Shown: positions 17,870 through 26,467, counted from the stretch's first letter. The stretch: 64,000 nt of DNA from GWE2-42-39 sp963662895 (GCA_963662895.1 OY759981.1:2108001-2172000); one strand, 5' to 3'. Numbers and translations are program-made. Notes: generated from the sequence alone by a model not told the origin.

Positions 17870-18787
17870 TTATACAATTTTTGTAGTTAATTGCCTGAAC
17901 ACATGTTCAAGGCTTTGTTTTTGTTCCCGGAGGGTAAGCAGGGTGAGCCGGTTATCAACCGCAAAGCGGAACAGTTCGGGACGGATGTCTTCTCCTGTTG
18001 CCGATTCAACCTGAAAAATTTTATCGGTAACTGCATGTACATTTTTAACCCAATTTTGTTTCTGAAGAATGTCCATATCGGAAACTTCCCGGAATTCGAC
18101 TAATACCGATTGAGCTTGTTCCAGCTTCCCGGATTTTAATATGTCCACCCGGTCGTCGGCCACGAGGATCCCTTTGTTGATAATGATTACCCGTTGGCAA
18201 ACAGCTTCCACTTCCTGCATGATGTGGCTCGAAAAAAGAACCGTTTTATTTTTACTGATATTTTTGATCAGCCCACGGATTTCCTCCAGTTGGTTTGGAT
18301 CGAGACCGGAAGTGGGTTCATCCAGGATCAGTATCGAGGGGTCGTGGATCAGTGCCTGTGCCAGGCCTACCCGTTGCCGGTAACCTTTCGACAGGGCTTT
18401 AATCCTTTTGTGCTGTTCATCGCCAAGCCCGGTTAGATCAACCATTTCGGCCACCCGTGCACGCTTATTTTTCAAGCGGTAAAAGCCGGCCGTAATTTCG
18501 AGATATTCTTTTACAAACAAATCGGGATACAGGGGGTTGTGTTCCGGCAGATAACCGATTCGTTTTCGTATTTCCGTGGTGTCAGGATGCACCTTTATCC
18601 CGTTAATAAAAACGTCGCCCGAGTCGGCAATCAGGAAGCCGGTAATAATCTTCATCAGGGTTGATTTGCCGGCCCCGTTGGGTCCTAAAAATCCGACCAG
18701 TTCACTGTCGTTTACTGCAAAGCTAATATTGCCGACCGCTTTTTGTGGCCCGTACGATTTGGTGATATGTTCTACCCTGATGCTCAT
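17870..18787 (-). CDS. gldA: ABC transporter ATP-binding protein, GldA type
   Basis: A 305-residue cytoplasmic ATPase. The start at 18787 (MSIRVEHITKSYG) is preferred over one 45 bp upstream because the ABC domain begins there. Visible in order: Walker A GPNGAGKST (near 37), Q-loop region YLPEHNP (near 80), signature LSKGYRQRVGLAQAL (near 134), Walker B ILILDEPTSGLDP (near 155) and the switch His in FSSHIMQEV. The C-terminal 85 residues match the GldA-type extension (EQKQSLEHVFRQLT). GldA is the ATPase of the GldA/F/G transporter, first linked to gliding motility in Bacteroidota but kept in many non-gliding species. No gldF/G neighbour is present. Confidence 0.85.
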   Translation of the reverse strand: MSIRVEHITKSYGPQKAVGNISFAVNDSELVGFLGPNGAGKSTLMKIITGFLIADSGDVFINGIKVHPDTTEIRKRIGYLPEHNPLYPDLFVKEYLEITAGFYRLKNKRARVAEMVDLTGLGDEQHKRIKALSKGYRQRVGLAQALIHDPSILILDEPTSGLDPNQLEEIRGLIKNISKNKTVLFSSHIMQEVEAVCQRVIIINKGILVADDRVDILKSGKLEQAQSVLVEFREVSDMDILQKQNWVKNVHAVTDKIFQVESATGEDIRPELFRFAVDNRLTLLTLREQKQSLEHVFRQLTTKIV

Positions 18788-19057
18788 AGGCTGATTCAAT
18801 AACGACAAAAATATGGATTTATAATGAGACAAGCCATTCTCCGGAAGACCAAATCATTAAAGTAATGATCACATTCAGGTGACAGAAATTTTTTTCCTGT
18901 TTTGCTTCTTTGCCTGGATAAACAAATCCGGACTTAAAAAAAGTAATGTTTGATTATATCTTTACAAAAATAGCTTTTATCAAAGATGCTCATGGAACAA
19001 AACCAGATTTTCTGGTCAAAATGAGCCCCGGATATTTTATATGTGTTAACTTTAATT

Positions 19058-19065
19058 TAACTTTG
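19058..19065 (+). promoter_or_regulatory. Candidate -7 box of ispG promoter
   Basis: TAACTTTG matches the Bacteroidota -7 consensus TAnnTTTG, 26 bases before the ispG ATG. The -33 element is weak (TTTTAT near 19034). The rest of the 18788-19090 gap shows no other feature. Confidence 0.45.
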
Positions 19066-19090
19066 CACACTCCAAAATGATGAGGACGAG

Positions 19091-20950
19091 ATGAAAGATC
19101 GGAATTTTAACTATATCAAAGATTTGACAAGGTTCCAACGGCAGAAGACAAGTACTGTAGTAATAGGAGATATACCATTGGGAAGCGAATATCCGATCAG
19201 GATCCAATCGATGACCGACACGGATTCGTCCAATACAGAAGAAACCGTTGAACAGGCTATCCGTATTATTAGAGCCGGTGCTGATTATGTGCGTGTTACG
19301 GTGCGCAGCAGTAGTGATGCCGAAAACCTGAAGAACATTAAAAGAGAGTTGGTTGCCCGGGGGTACGACAACCCGTTGATTGCCGATATACACTTCAACC
19401 CGAAGCATGCTGAAATAGCTGCGAAGTATGTACGAAAAGTACGTATTAACCCGGGTAATTTTTACGATAAGAGGGCCCGGTTCGAACATCACATGTACAC
19501 CGATGAAGAGTACAAAAGGGAATTGGTCCGTATCGAAGAATTATTCATTCCTTTTATCCAGGTATTGAAAGATACCAATACGGCCCTGCGTATCGGCGCC
19601 AATCAGGGGTCTTTGTCAGACCGTATTATGAGCCGGTATGGCGATACGCCTGCCGGAATTGTTGAGTCGGTAATGGAATTTCTGAGGATATGTAAAAAAC
19701 AGGATTTTCATAATGTGATTATTTCCATCAAATCGAGTAATACGCGTACCATGGTTTATACCGTACGCCTGCTGAATTACAAGATGCGGCTCGAAGACAT
19801 GAAATATCCGCTACATCTGGGAGTTACTGAAGCCGGGGAGGGTGAAGACGGGCGTATTAAATCGGCAGTGGGCATCGGCGCGCTCCTCGCCGACGGGATT
19901 GGTGATACCATTCGTGTTTCACTGACTGAATCTCCGGAAAAGGAAATTCCTGTTGCAAGAAAGTTAATCAATCATTTCGAATCCTATAAAAATCATGAGG
20001 AGATTAAAGCTCCGCTTTTTGCCCAGACCAATCCCTTCGAATACGAAAGACGTTCGACTCGTCCGGTCCTGAACATGGGCAACAAACAAGTTCCGGTAGT
20101 ACTGGCCGATTTAAGAGGCCGTTCGCTTTCGGAAATACTTCCTCTCCGGGGGAAACAGATCCCGGAATACTTTCTCGATTCAGCAGAAGTACGCGACCTG
20201 GAGGGACATACTTACCCGATACTTTCCCTGGAAGAGTATCTGTTTGGAGGTACCCACTGGGGACAAACAAAGTTTATCCGTACCAATAAAATGGAGTTCG
20301 ACCGTTTCATGAACGAAAACCCGGAGATTATCATGAAACTGAAACAAACCCGGAAAACGGTTCTGATACTGGAAAGTTTTAATAAAAACCCGTTTGCCGA
20401 GTTGCGCGCCTTCTTTATGGCCCTTGAATCGCATATATGGAAAGTGCCGGTGATTATTTTACGCGAATACAATGAACACAACCTCGAAAACCTGCAAATA
20501 AAAGCGGCGGCTGATCTGGGCGGTTTGCTCATCGACGGGTACGGAGATGGTATTTGTATCACCAACAGAAACGACAGCATTACTTTTACCGACCTGAAAG
20601 ACCTGAGTTTCTCCATCCTTCAGGCAAGCCGGATGAGAATATCCAAAACCGAGTTCATTTCATGCCCGGGGTGCGGACGTACCCTCTTCGACCTGCATGA
20701 TACGACCCTGAAGGTAAAAGAACATTTTAAGCATCTGAACCAGTTAAAGATCGCGGTAATGGGCTGTGTGGTAAATGGTCCGGGTGAAATGGGCGATGCC
20801 GATTACGGATTTGTGGGTGCAGGTCCCGGAAAAGTCAACCTTTACAAAGGACAAACCCTCAGAAAACGGCATATCCCCTTTGAATATGCGGTGGAAGAAC
20901 TGGAAACGCTGATGAGGGAAAACGGAGACTGGAGAAATCCCGAACATTAA
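19091..20950 (+). CDS. ispG: 4-hydroxy-3-methylbut-2-enyl diphosphate synthase (long form)
   Basis: A 619-residue iron-sulfur enzyme of the non-mevalonate isoprenoid route, turning methylerythritol cyclodiphosphate into hydroxymethylbutenyl diphosphate. The N-terminal TIM barrel starts with the substrate-binding PIRIQSMTDTDSSNTEET near residue 36 and contains RIGANQGSLSDR near 178. A central insert of about 250 residues (roughly 285-510) is the mark of the long form found in Bacteroidota, Chlamydiae and plants. The [4Fe-4S] ligands sit in SCPGCGRT (near 523) and GCVVNGPGE (near 557). Its stop overlaps by 4 bp with the converging HAD gene. Confidence 0.96.
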   Translation: MKDRNFNYIKDLTRFQRQKTSTVVIGDIPLGSEYPIRIQSMTDTDSSNTEETVEQAIRIIRAGADYVRVTVRSSSDAENLKNIKRELVARGYDNPLIADIHFNPKHAEIAAKYVRKVRINPGNFYDKRARFEHHMYTDEEYKRELVRIEELFIPFIQVLKDTNTALRIGANQGSLSDRIMSRYGDTPAGIVESVMEFLRICKKQDFHNVIISIKSSNTRTMVYTVRLLNYKMRLEDMKYPLHLGVTEAGEGEDGRIKSAVGIGALLADGIGDTIRVSLTESPEKEIPVARKLINHFESYKNHEEIKAPLFAQTNPFEYERRSTRPVLNMGNKQVPVVLADLRGRSLSEILPLRGKQIPEYFLDSAEVRDLEGHTYPILSLEEYLFGGTHWGQTKFIRTNKMEFDRFMNENPEIIMKLKQTRKTVLILESFNKNPFAELRAFFMALESHIWKVPVIILREYNEHNLENLQIKAAADLGGLLIDGYGDGICITNRNDSITFTDLKDLSFSILQASRMRISKTEFISCPGCGRTLFDLHDTTLKVKEHFKHLNQLKIAVMGCVVNGPGEMGDADYGFVGAGPGKVNLYKGQTLRKRHIPFEYAVEELETLMRENGDWRNPEH

Positions 20951-21576
20951 CGGAAGCCGGATAATGTTTCTTCAATAGTCATTCCCGGTTCCAGCCAAAA
21001 GGTTCGTAAGCCGGATGCTTGTGCTCCCTTGATATTTTTCTCAAAATCATCGACAAAAAGGGTTTCTTCAGGATTAACACCGGAAAGCTCAATCACTTTC
21101 AGGAATGATTCCAAATCGGGTTTGCGTACCTGTATTTCGTTGGAATAATAATCTTTCATGAACAGGGATGGTAGTTCAATACCATGCTGCTCACGGAAAT
21201 CAGACTGGATTTTCTGAACATGAATTGCATTGGTATTGCTGAATAGATACGTATTAAATTTCTTTTTCAGGTTTAAAACAATATTGACACGGATTTTCGG
21301 AATATCAAGCAGCATGGCTGTCCAGGCATGATCGATTTGTTCATCGGTAGCCCCGTTTGCCAGGATTTCTTTTATCCCGGCATGAAATTCATCGATGGAG
21401 ATCAAACCTCGTTCAAACTTGTAAAATATTTCGTGTTGGAAATCCCAGGGGTTTGTTTCCACTAAACTCACATGCCCCAGTTTTTCAAATTCCTGAAGTG
21501 TTTTTCGTGGATCGAGGTTCAGTAATACCCCACCCAAATCGAAAATAATATTCCTGATCCCGTCCAGCTTGACCAT
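20947..21576 (-). CDS. HAD-family (subfamily IA) phosphatase
   Basis: About 209 residues from the preferred start at 21576 (MVKLDGIRNIIFDLGGVLL); the frame extends 33 bp further upstream without added homology. The HAD motif I is degenerate in a typical way (IIFDLGGVLLNLD), motif II is in YLFSNTNAIH (near 112), motif III Lys is in VRKPDLESFLKV (near 155) and motif IV is ETLFVDDFEKNIKGA (near 175). The DLGGVL form resembles the FMN or alpha-glucose-1-phosphate phosphatases (YihX-like). It converges on ispG with a 4-bp overlap of the two stops. The substrate cannot be read from the sequence. Confidence 0.88.
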   Translation of the reverse strand: MVKLDGIRNIIFDLGGVLLNLDPRKTLQEFEKLGHVSLVETNPWDFQHEIFYKFERGLISIDEFHAGIKEILANGATDEQIDHAWTAMLLDIPKIRVNIVLNLKKKFNTYLFSNTNAIHVQKIQSDFREQHGIELPSLFMKDYYSNEIQVRKPDLESFLKVIELSGVNPEETLFVDDFEKNIKGAQASGLRTFWLEPGMTIEETLSGFR

Positions 21577-21731
21577 ATTCGAATTTTTGCCCAAAAATAG
21601 GGAAAACATAATTCATCATCAATTTTTTAATGTCAAGTCAACCTTAAGATTCAGAACTCCCGACCTTTCGTAAAAATTTATGTCGTTAAAATTTTTAAAT
21701 AATTTATACTCAATTATTACTGAATAATCAT

Positions 21732-21761
21732 TTTGAAAATAATAAGATTATCTTATCTTTA
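21732..21761 (+). promoter_or_regulatory. Candidate promoter of the cas operon
   Basis: TTTG at 21732-21735 and TATCTTTA at 21754-21761, 18 bases apart, approximate the Bacteroidota -33/-7 pattern in a very AT-rich stretch 80 bases before cas6. The -7 box deviates in its last base. Confidence 0.35.
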
Positions 21762-21842
21762 TAAAGCATAAAATTCAGTAACACCCAAAACCTAAAAAAT
21801 GAACAATCAAACCAAACGATAGAGAATATCTGTTATATTGAT

Positions 21843-22622
21843 ATGAGACTAAAACTTACTTTAAACCGCACCACCAGGCAACGCATGTTGCCTATGGATT
21901 ACCAGTATTACATCAGTGCCTGGATTTATAAAGTGCTGAAACAAGCCGATAAGGATTTTGCCCGGTTCCTCCATGAAAAAGGCTACGGACAAAGCGAGAC
22001 CAAATTGTACAAGCTGTTTTGTTTTTCGCGGCTGAACTTTGGAAAGCCCGGACTTTGGAAAGAAAAAAAGCTGTTCGAGATTTCGGCCCGGGAAATACAA
22101 GTCCGTATTTCGTTCGATGTAAACCAGGCTGCCACCAATTTTATAAAAGGGCTGTTTATGAGCCAGGAGTTTTATCTCGGCGATAAATTCAATGGTATCG
22201 ATTTTCAGGTAACAGGTGTTGAAGCCCTGCCAGAACCTGTATTCTCTGAAACCATGCATTACCGGCTGGAAACCCCCTGGGTCGTGAGTTTTAAAACCGA
22301 AACCGATAAGTACCCGCAATATCTTTCACCTGGAGACGACAGGTTTGATGCACTTGCCATAAAACACCTGGTTGAAAAATACAATAATACCCGGAACCCG
22401 CCTCCTGTTTTGCCGGAACAAATAAAATTCAACCGGACGACTGGTTTTAAACGTGCCGGCTATGTGATGAAACCCGGAACGCCGGAGGAATCGAGAATCG
22501 TTGGCAATTTATTCGATTTTGAACTGACGGCTCCGGAAGAAATACACCGGATGATTTGGGGGGCCGGGGTAAGCGAAAAGAGTTCCGCCGGGTTTGGATG
22601 GGTGGAGATAAAAACGAAATAA
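21843..22622 (+). CDS. cas6: CRISPR pre-crRNA endoribonuclease Cas6
   Basis: A 259-residue RAMP protein that cuts the CRISPR transcript inside each repeat to make crRNAs. It has two ferredoxin-like halves, and the diagnostic glycine-rich loop is at the very end: GAGVSEKSSAGFGWVEI (residues 240-256). The N-terminal catalytic His usual in Cas6 is not obvious; Tyr/Lys-rich segments near 20-40 (YQYYISAWIYKVLK) may serve. It opens the type I-B set but is separated from cas8b by 1.9 kb of unusual sequence. It is the first gene after the AT-rich gap. Confidence 0.9.
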   Translation: MRLKLTLNRTTRQRMLPMDYQYYISAWIYKVLKQADKDFARFLHEKGYGQSETKLYKLFCFSRLNFGKPGLWKEKKLFEISAREIQVRISFDVNQAATNFIKGLFMSQEFYLGDKFNGIDFQVTGVEALPEPVFSETMHYRLETPWVVSFKTETDKYPQYLSPGDDRFDALAIKHLVEKYNNTRNPPPVLPEQIKFNRTTGFKRAGYVMKPGTPEESRIVGNLFDFELTAPEEIHRMIWGAGVSEKSSAGFGWVEIKTK

Positions 22623-22635
22623 TAAAATAATAGCT

Positions 22636-22905
22636 ATGGATTTTGAAAATATTTACACGAATACCACTGACAGCCTGAAATTAAAATTTTTGGAAGCAAT
22701 AATCATGCATAATAATAAGCTCAGGGAAGAGTTTGTGGCATTTGCCCGGAATGAAGAGAACAGAACACCAGCACTTTCGTATGATAATTTTCTGGAACTT
22801 ATACATACTATGAAATCAGAACAGATACGAGACCTCTACAACCATAAACCGAACTTGCCTGCCCTGAAAGATGAGATGCGAAAAGCAGGATTGATGAAGA
22901 ATTAA
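22636..22905 (+). CDS. Small hypothetical protein after cas6
   Basis: An 89-residue, mostly helical and highly charged protein (pattern KLKFLEAIIMHNNKLREEFVAFAR, then SEQIRDLYNHKPNLPALKDEMRKAGL). It begins 13 bp after the cas6 stop and is likely co-transcribed with it. It has no membrane segment and no motif I recognise; it could be a small DNA-binding or partner protein. Base composition is like its neighbours. The reading frame is clean and has a suitable ATG, so it is probably real, but the function is unknown. Confidence 0.6.
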   Translation: MDFENIYTNTTDSLKLKFLEAIIMHNNKLREEFVAFARNEENRTPALSYDNFLELIHTMKSEQIRDLYNHKPNLPALKDEMRKAGLMKN

Positions 22906-22953
22906 AAAGAACAGTATGCAAACAGAAGAATTGGAATATGGAAATTTTAAGAT

Positions 22954-22980
22954 ATTCGTTCTTTGACATGACTGAAACAT
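22954..22980 (+). promoter_or_regulatory. CRISPR-leader-like motif before the 42-bp repeats
   Basis: The sequence ATTCGTTCTTTGACAT with the following ACTGAAACA closely matches the leader of the CRISPR array (AATCGTTCTTTGACAT and TTGAAAAACA at 33424-33450). Here it lies about 115 bases before the 42-bp tandem repeats, there about 145 bases before the first CRISPR repeat. It may be a promoter shared by both repeat arrays. Confidence 0.5.
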
Positions 22981-23081
22981 TTTTTTATCCGATAACACGA
23001 AAAGTGATGCAATGCTTTTACCGTAGCCGGACATTCTTCTACCTGAATATTTGTTCCCGAACAAGGAATCAGGCACCTCGT

Positions 23082-23343
23082 GTACGGTGCATCAGGTACC
23101 TAAACTAACTTTAGGATGCTCACGTACGGTACATCAGGTGCCTAAACTAATTTTAGGATGCTCACGTACGGTGCATCAGGTGCCTAAACTAATTTTAGGA
23201 TGCTCACGTACGGTGCATCAGGTGTCTAAACTAATTTTAGGATGCTCACGTACGGTGCATCAGGTGCCTAAACTAATTTTAGGATACTCGCGTACGGTAC
23301 GTCAGGTGCCTGAACTAACTTTAGGATGCCCGCGTACGGTGCA
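23082..23343. repeat. Tandem repeat, 42-bp period, 6 units
   Basis: GTACGGT recurs at 23082, 23124, 23166, 23208, 23250, 23292 and 23334, exactly every 42 bases: six full units and a 10-base tail. The outer units differ at a few positions; the middle ones are nearly identical. Each unit holds CCTAAA-CTAAT-TTTAGG (a 6-bp hairpin) and the palindrome CGTACG. There are no spacers, so it is not a CRISPR. A frame is open through it because 42 is a multiple of three (14-residue repeat TVHQVPKLILGCSR), but it begins with TTG and many changes alter residues. Confidence 0.9.
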
Positions 23344-23496
23344 TTTGTAATTACTGATTCGTTTATTTAAGCAGTTTTTGAAGTCCGGGTCGTCTGCCGA
23401 ATATTGGAGTTCCCTGCATCTGAACAGTTATCCGAAAAAACGGAGATATTTCTGGAAGGAAGTGGAACTCTGTAATATGGAAATAAACATATACAA

Positions 23497-24246
23497 ATGG
23501 AAAAAATAAATTATCATTATTTGGATGGCAGCCAGCTCAACACATTTGTTCGCACTCTGCTGTCTTTTTTCAACGTTGAATCTATGTCCGAAGGGGTAAT
23601 CAAGACTCTTGCAGGAAAATTGATTACTGCCTTAGATCTATTTGCAAAAGGATTCGAGTATGATGCAAAAAATCCTTATACTACCGTTCTCAACGAAAAA
23701 GATACCTTACGTGATAAATATTTTATCGGTTTCAAGAATTATCTTAAGTCGTTTTTAGCTAGTGACGAACCGACAGAAGTCGATGCTGCTGAAAAAATGC
23801 TGGACCTGATTGATAAGCATGGAAGTGATGCTGCATCGTTGGGGTATGCAAAGGAAACAACAGCTCTGACCGGACTTATTTCGGAACTCGACAGCGAGTG
23901 CTCTTCGGAACTCGAGCTGCTGGGAGCCGGAACACGTATCGAACGCCTTCGCACTGCCCAGGCTGATTTTGAAGAAGCTGTAAATGCCGGCATTACAGAG
24001 GGGGCTGTTGAACTGCCAACCATCACGAAATACCGTCCGGCTTTAATTACTGCGGTTAACAAGTTGCTGAATGCCCTTGATTCTGACTATGATGCTACTG
24101 CGGATGAAACGGTTGGTTCGTATATCTCCCGTATCAATGAACTCATTACTACTACAATGGCCACGGCAAAAGCGGTAAAAACGCGCCGCGATAATCAAAC
24201 GAAAGAGTCTGGCGAAGAGAATGCAGATGAACCTGCTAATTCGTAG
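23497..24246 (+). CDS. DUF6261-like helical protein inside the cas locus
   Basis: A 249-residue soluble, helix-rich protein. The layout (a leading HYLDGSQLNTFVRTLL, then LNEKDTLRDKYFIGFKNYLKSFL, DLIDKHGSDAASLGYAKETTALTGLISEL and the acidic-helix segment RIERLRTAQADFEEAV near 150) fits what I remember of DUF6261, a Bacteroidota family of unknown role often found near repeats and mobile DNA. The tail (residues 225-249) is polar and disordered. It lies between the 42-bp tandem repeat and cas8b, on the cas strand, and could be a passenger or an accessory to the locus. Codon use looks slightly richer in GC than cas8b. Family assignment is moderate. Confidence 0.6.
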   Translation: MEKINYHYLDGSQLNTFVRTLLSFFNVESMSEGVIKTLAGKLITALDLFAKGFEYDAKNPYTTVLNEKDTLRDKYFIGFKNYLKSFLASDEPTEVDAAEKMLDLIDKHGSDAASLGYAKETTALTGLISELDSECSSELELLGAGTRIERLRTAQADFEEAVNAGITEGAVELPTITKYRPALITAVNKLLNALDSDYDATADETVGSYISRINELITTTMATAKAVKTRRDNQTKESGEENADEPANS

Positions 24247-24317
24247 CGACTTGTCATGAAGCAGACAGCCCGGGCTCAAAGACGGTAATCATACAAAAAG
24301 AATGTTTTCAGCATAAA

Positions 24318-24364
24318 AAGGTTCAGCCCCGGAGATGCCAGCCATTTTCGGGACATTGAACCTT
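24318..24364 (+). other. Hairpin between the DUF6261-like gene and cas8b
   Basis: AAGGTTCA at 24318 pairs with TGAACCTT at 24357, with an inner CCCCGGA/TTCGGG pairing. No T-run follows. It may be a processed or regulatory RNA structure ahead of the cas8b transcript. Confidence 0.45.
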
Positions 24365-24420
24365 CATTGAACGAATGAGATTAATGATAAAACACACATA
24401 ATAAAAACTAACAAAACGAT

Positions 24421-24519
24421 ATGAAACAAGCCTGTAAAACAATTGATTACGAATGGCTGATCAGGCCAACAGGAGATGCTGCTGATGCTAATCTGGAACC
24501 CAAAATGATTGTAATATGA
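24421..24519 (+). CDS. 32-residue ORF coupled to cas8b
   Basis: ATG at 24421 opens 32 codons (KTIDYEWLIRPTGDAADANLEP is the recognisable part, here split as KTIDYEWLIRPTGD and AADANLEP) and its TGA overlaps the cas8b ATG as ATGA, the usual arrangement for coupled translation. YEWLIRPTGD resembles the beginning of some larger CRISPR or phage-defence proteins that continue 'RPTGDPF', so it may be the stub of a deleted gene; this is from memory and weak. Alternatively it is a leader peptide that sets cas8b translation. Confidence 0.45.
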   Translation: MKQACKTIDYEWLIRPTGDAADANLEPKMIVI

Positions 24520-26456
24520 TACGAGAGATCATCAATTTTGTAAACGATCTGGAACGAGACTACAAAGAAGTCTTCGACCTGAATAAAACCCCGTCGCCCG
24601 GCCTGCACTTGTGGGTGGAACTGGACGGGGAAGGAAACTGGAATAACAATTCGCCCGTTGAGGGAAAGGATTATGTAGTGTATGATGGGAGTGAAAAGGA
24701 ATCAACTAAAAAACCCAATGAGACTTTACAGTATGAGCGAACACAGGATCGTGTAACTGGAAATAAATGGAAAAGTTTTGACAGTACGCAAAAAATAAGT
24801 TCAAGCTCTCCTTTTGCATTCTCTTTCAGCTTGAATTTAGCACCAACTTTATTAAAGAAAAATAATATTCCCCAAAATCCTAAAGGAGATGATTTAAAGA
24901 AAATGATTGACTTAAAATGGTCATTTATAATTGATGCTAAAGAAAATTACTTTTCAAACAGTAGAAAACTAATTCTAAACAAAAACGAGGAGCAGAAGCA
25001 TAAGAAATCAAAAGAATTTGAAAATGTAATAAATGAAGTACTTGATTTTACAAAAAACCTCAGATATAAAAATGAGCTTTTTATTTATTCTTCTATTAAA
25101 AAAAACGGGATACATCTCTATCTCAGAGATAAGGACATTCCTTTAAATGTACAAAATGAATTGCATGATAATTTTTTAATAGATAAAGACAGTGTATTTA
25201 GCAAGAAAGATTACACAATTGTTGTTAACGAAAATTTTTGGGGTGTCCCTGATTTTATGACAAGTTTTCCAGAAGACAAGAAACCTTTTATGCTTCATCA
25301 GACCAGTTTTTTTGACAAAAAGATCAATACAAAAATTACTATTGAGGACGCTTGGAGGCTTAAAAAATTTGGAGAATTGAAGAAGGACAGAAGATTGCCT
25401 AATCCGCTTCCCATTTTTATTGATAAAGATGAATTTAAAACAGAATCTGAGATTATACGCATTTACAATGAAGATGAAAAAATCAACAAATACAGAGATT
25501 TAATCAAGGCTTTTTACAAAAAGTACAACCAGCGTGTTTTGGCAAACTATTACCTTGTTAATATAGCAGGAAGAATTGTATTAGATTTTGATTTTGTTTC
25601 TCTCTTTAGATACAAACTAAATGATACAACGATTAAAAATTTATTTGCTTCAGATATCCAATTGAATTCAACAGGGAAAATTGATAATGTTTTTCAGTTG
25701 GAACAAATATTAGATAAACTCTTTTTTAAGATTAATAATAAAACAAAAAAACAATCTGGATTTCTTGTCACAGGTTATTTTGAAAAAAAAATAGAATCAG
25801 GGAAGCCATTTAAGGGACATACTGTTGATAGTGCAGTTCTTGCAAATTTTTATAAGTACCGAAAGGCAATTTATGATTGGATTTATAAATCAAAGGAACA
25901 AACATTAAATAGTAAAATTTTCGATGAAATAATGTTGGCTGCGATATTTTGTGATATAAAGTTTGACGAGTATTCACAAAAAAGAAATTCAAATAGAATT
26001 TATATTCTGGAGAAACTTAATATATGGTTTAGCTTAAAAAACACTTTTAATAATAATTCAGAAAAAACAATAGACATGGCAAGTAAATTATCGGAGCACA
26101 GGGATATGATTAAAAAGCTTATCTCTGATGAGACTCAACTACAAAATGACAGTGATTTTGCTTTTGCATCGGGGCAAATAGTTTGTTACTTATTTAGCAA
26201 AGGGGCGGGAGCTGACAAAAGCTATTCGAGATTGGAACCTTTTATGCAAAAAAGTAACAGCAGGGAATTCATAAATGCAATTGTAAGATTGTTTGACATG
26301 TATAAACATGAAAACTTCTCTTCCAATTTTAGTAAAGTATCAGCACATATTTTTGATTATAAAACAACGGCTGATTTAAAACACTTCCTACCTGATTTTC
26401 TCGCAGGCTTTTTTGATAAGAACCAAATATTTTCTAATTCAAATAATAACGATTAA
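24516..26456 (+). CDS. cas8b: Type I-B Cascade large subunit Cas8b
   Basis: A 646-residue protein in the Csh1/TM1802 group of Cas8b, which recognises the PAM and supports R-loop formation in the type I-B Cascade. The N-terminus (IREIINFVNDLERDYKEVFDLNKTPSPGLHLWVEL) is typical of Bacteroidota members, and SSSPFAFSFSLNLAP near 100 is a conserved block. Many charged Lys/Glu helices follow. I do not see the Cys pairs some Cas8b carry. It is more AT-rich than cas6 and the preceding genes, as are cas7 and cas5, so this trio may have a separate history. It begins the cas8b-cas7-cas5 run and is followed 11 bp later by cas7. Confidence 0.87.
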   Translation: MIREIINFVNDLERDYKEVFDLNKTPSPGLHLWVELDGEGNWNNNSPVEGKDYVVYDGSEKESTKKPNETLQYERTQDRVTGNKWKSFDSTQKISSSSPFAFSFSLNLAPTLLKKNNIPQNPKGDDLKKMIDLKWSFIIDAKENYFSNSRKLILNKNEEQKHKKSKEFENVINEVLDFTKNLRYKNELFIYSSIKKNGIHLYLRDKDIPLNVQNELHDNFLIDKDSVFSKKDYTIVVNENFWGVPDFMTSFPEDKKPFMLHQTSFFDKKINTKITIEDAWRLKKFGELKKDRRLPNPLPIFIDKDEFKTESEIIRIYNEDEKINKYRDLIKAFYKKYNQRVLANYYLVNIAGRIVLDFDFVSLFRYKLNDTTIKNLFASDIQLNSTGKIDNVFQLEQILDKLFFKINNKTKKQSGFLVTGYFEKKIESGKPFKGHTVDSAVLANFYKYRKAIYDWIYKSKEQTLNSKIFDEIMLAAIFCDIKFDEYSQKRNSNRIYILEKLNIWFSLKNTFNNNSEKTIDMASKLSEHRDMIKKLISDETQLQNDSDFAFASGQIVCYLFSKGAGADKSYSRLEPFMQKSNSREFINAIVRLFDMYKHENFSSNFSKVSAHIFDYKTTADLKHFLPDFLAGFFDKNQIFSNSNNND

Positions 26457-26467
26457 ACCTTAATATC

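Noticed and set aside
23082..23343. The 42-bp repeats as a second CRISPR array
   Set aside because: The units touch each other without spacers and show no likeness to the 30-bp repeat.
23051..23350. A 99-residue repeat protein across the 42-bp repeats
   Set aside because: It begins with TTG, is open only because 42 is a multiple of three, and substitutions are as often residue-changing as silent. The DNA hairpins explain the conservation better.
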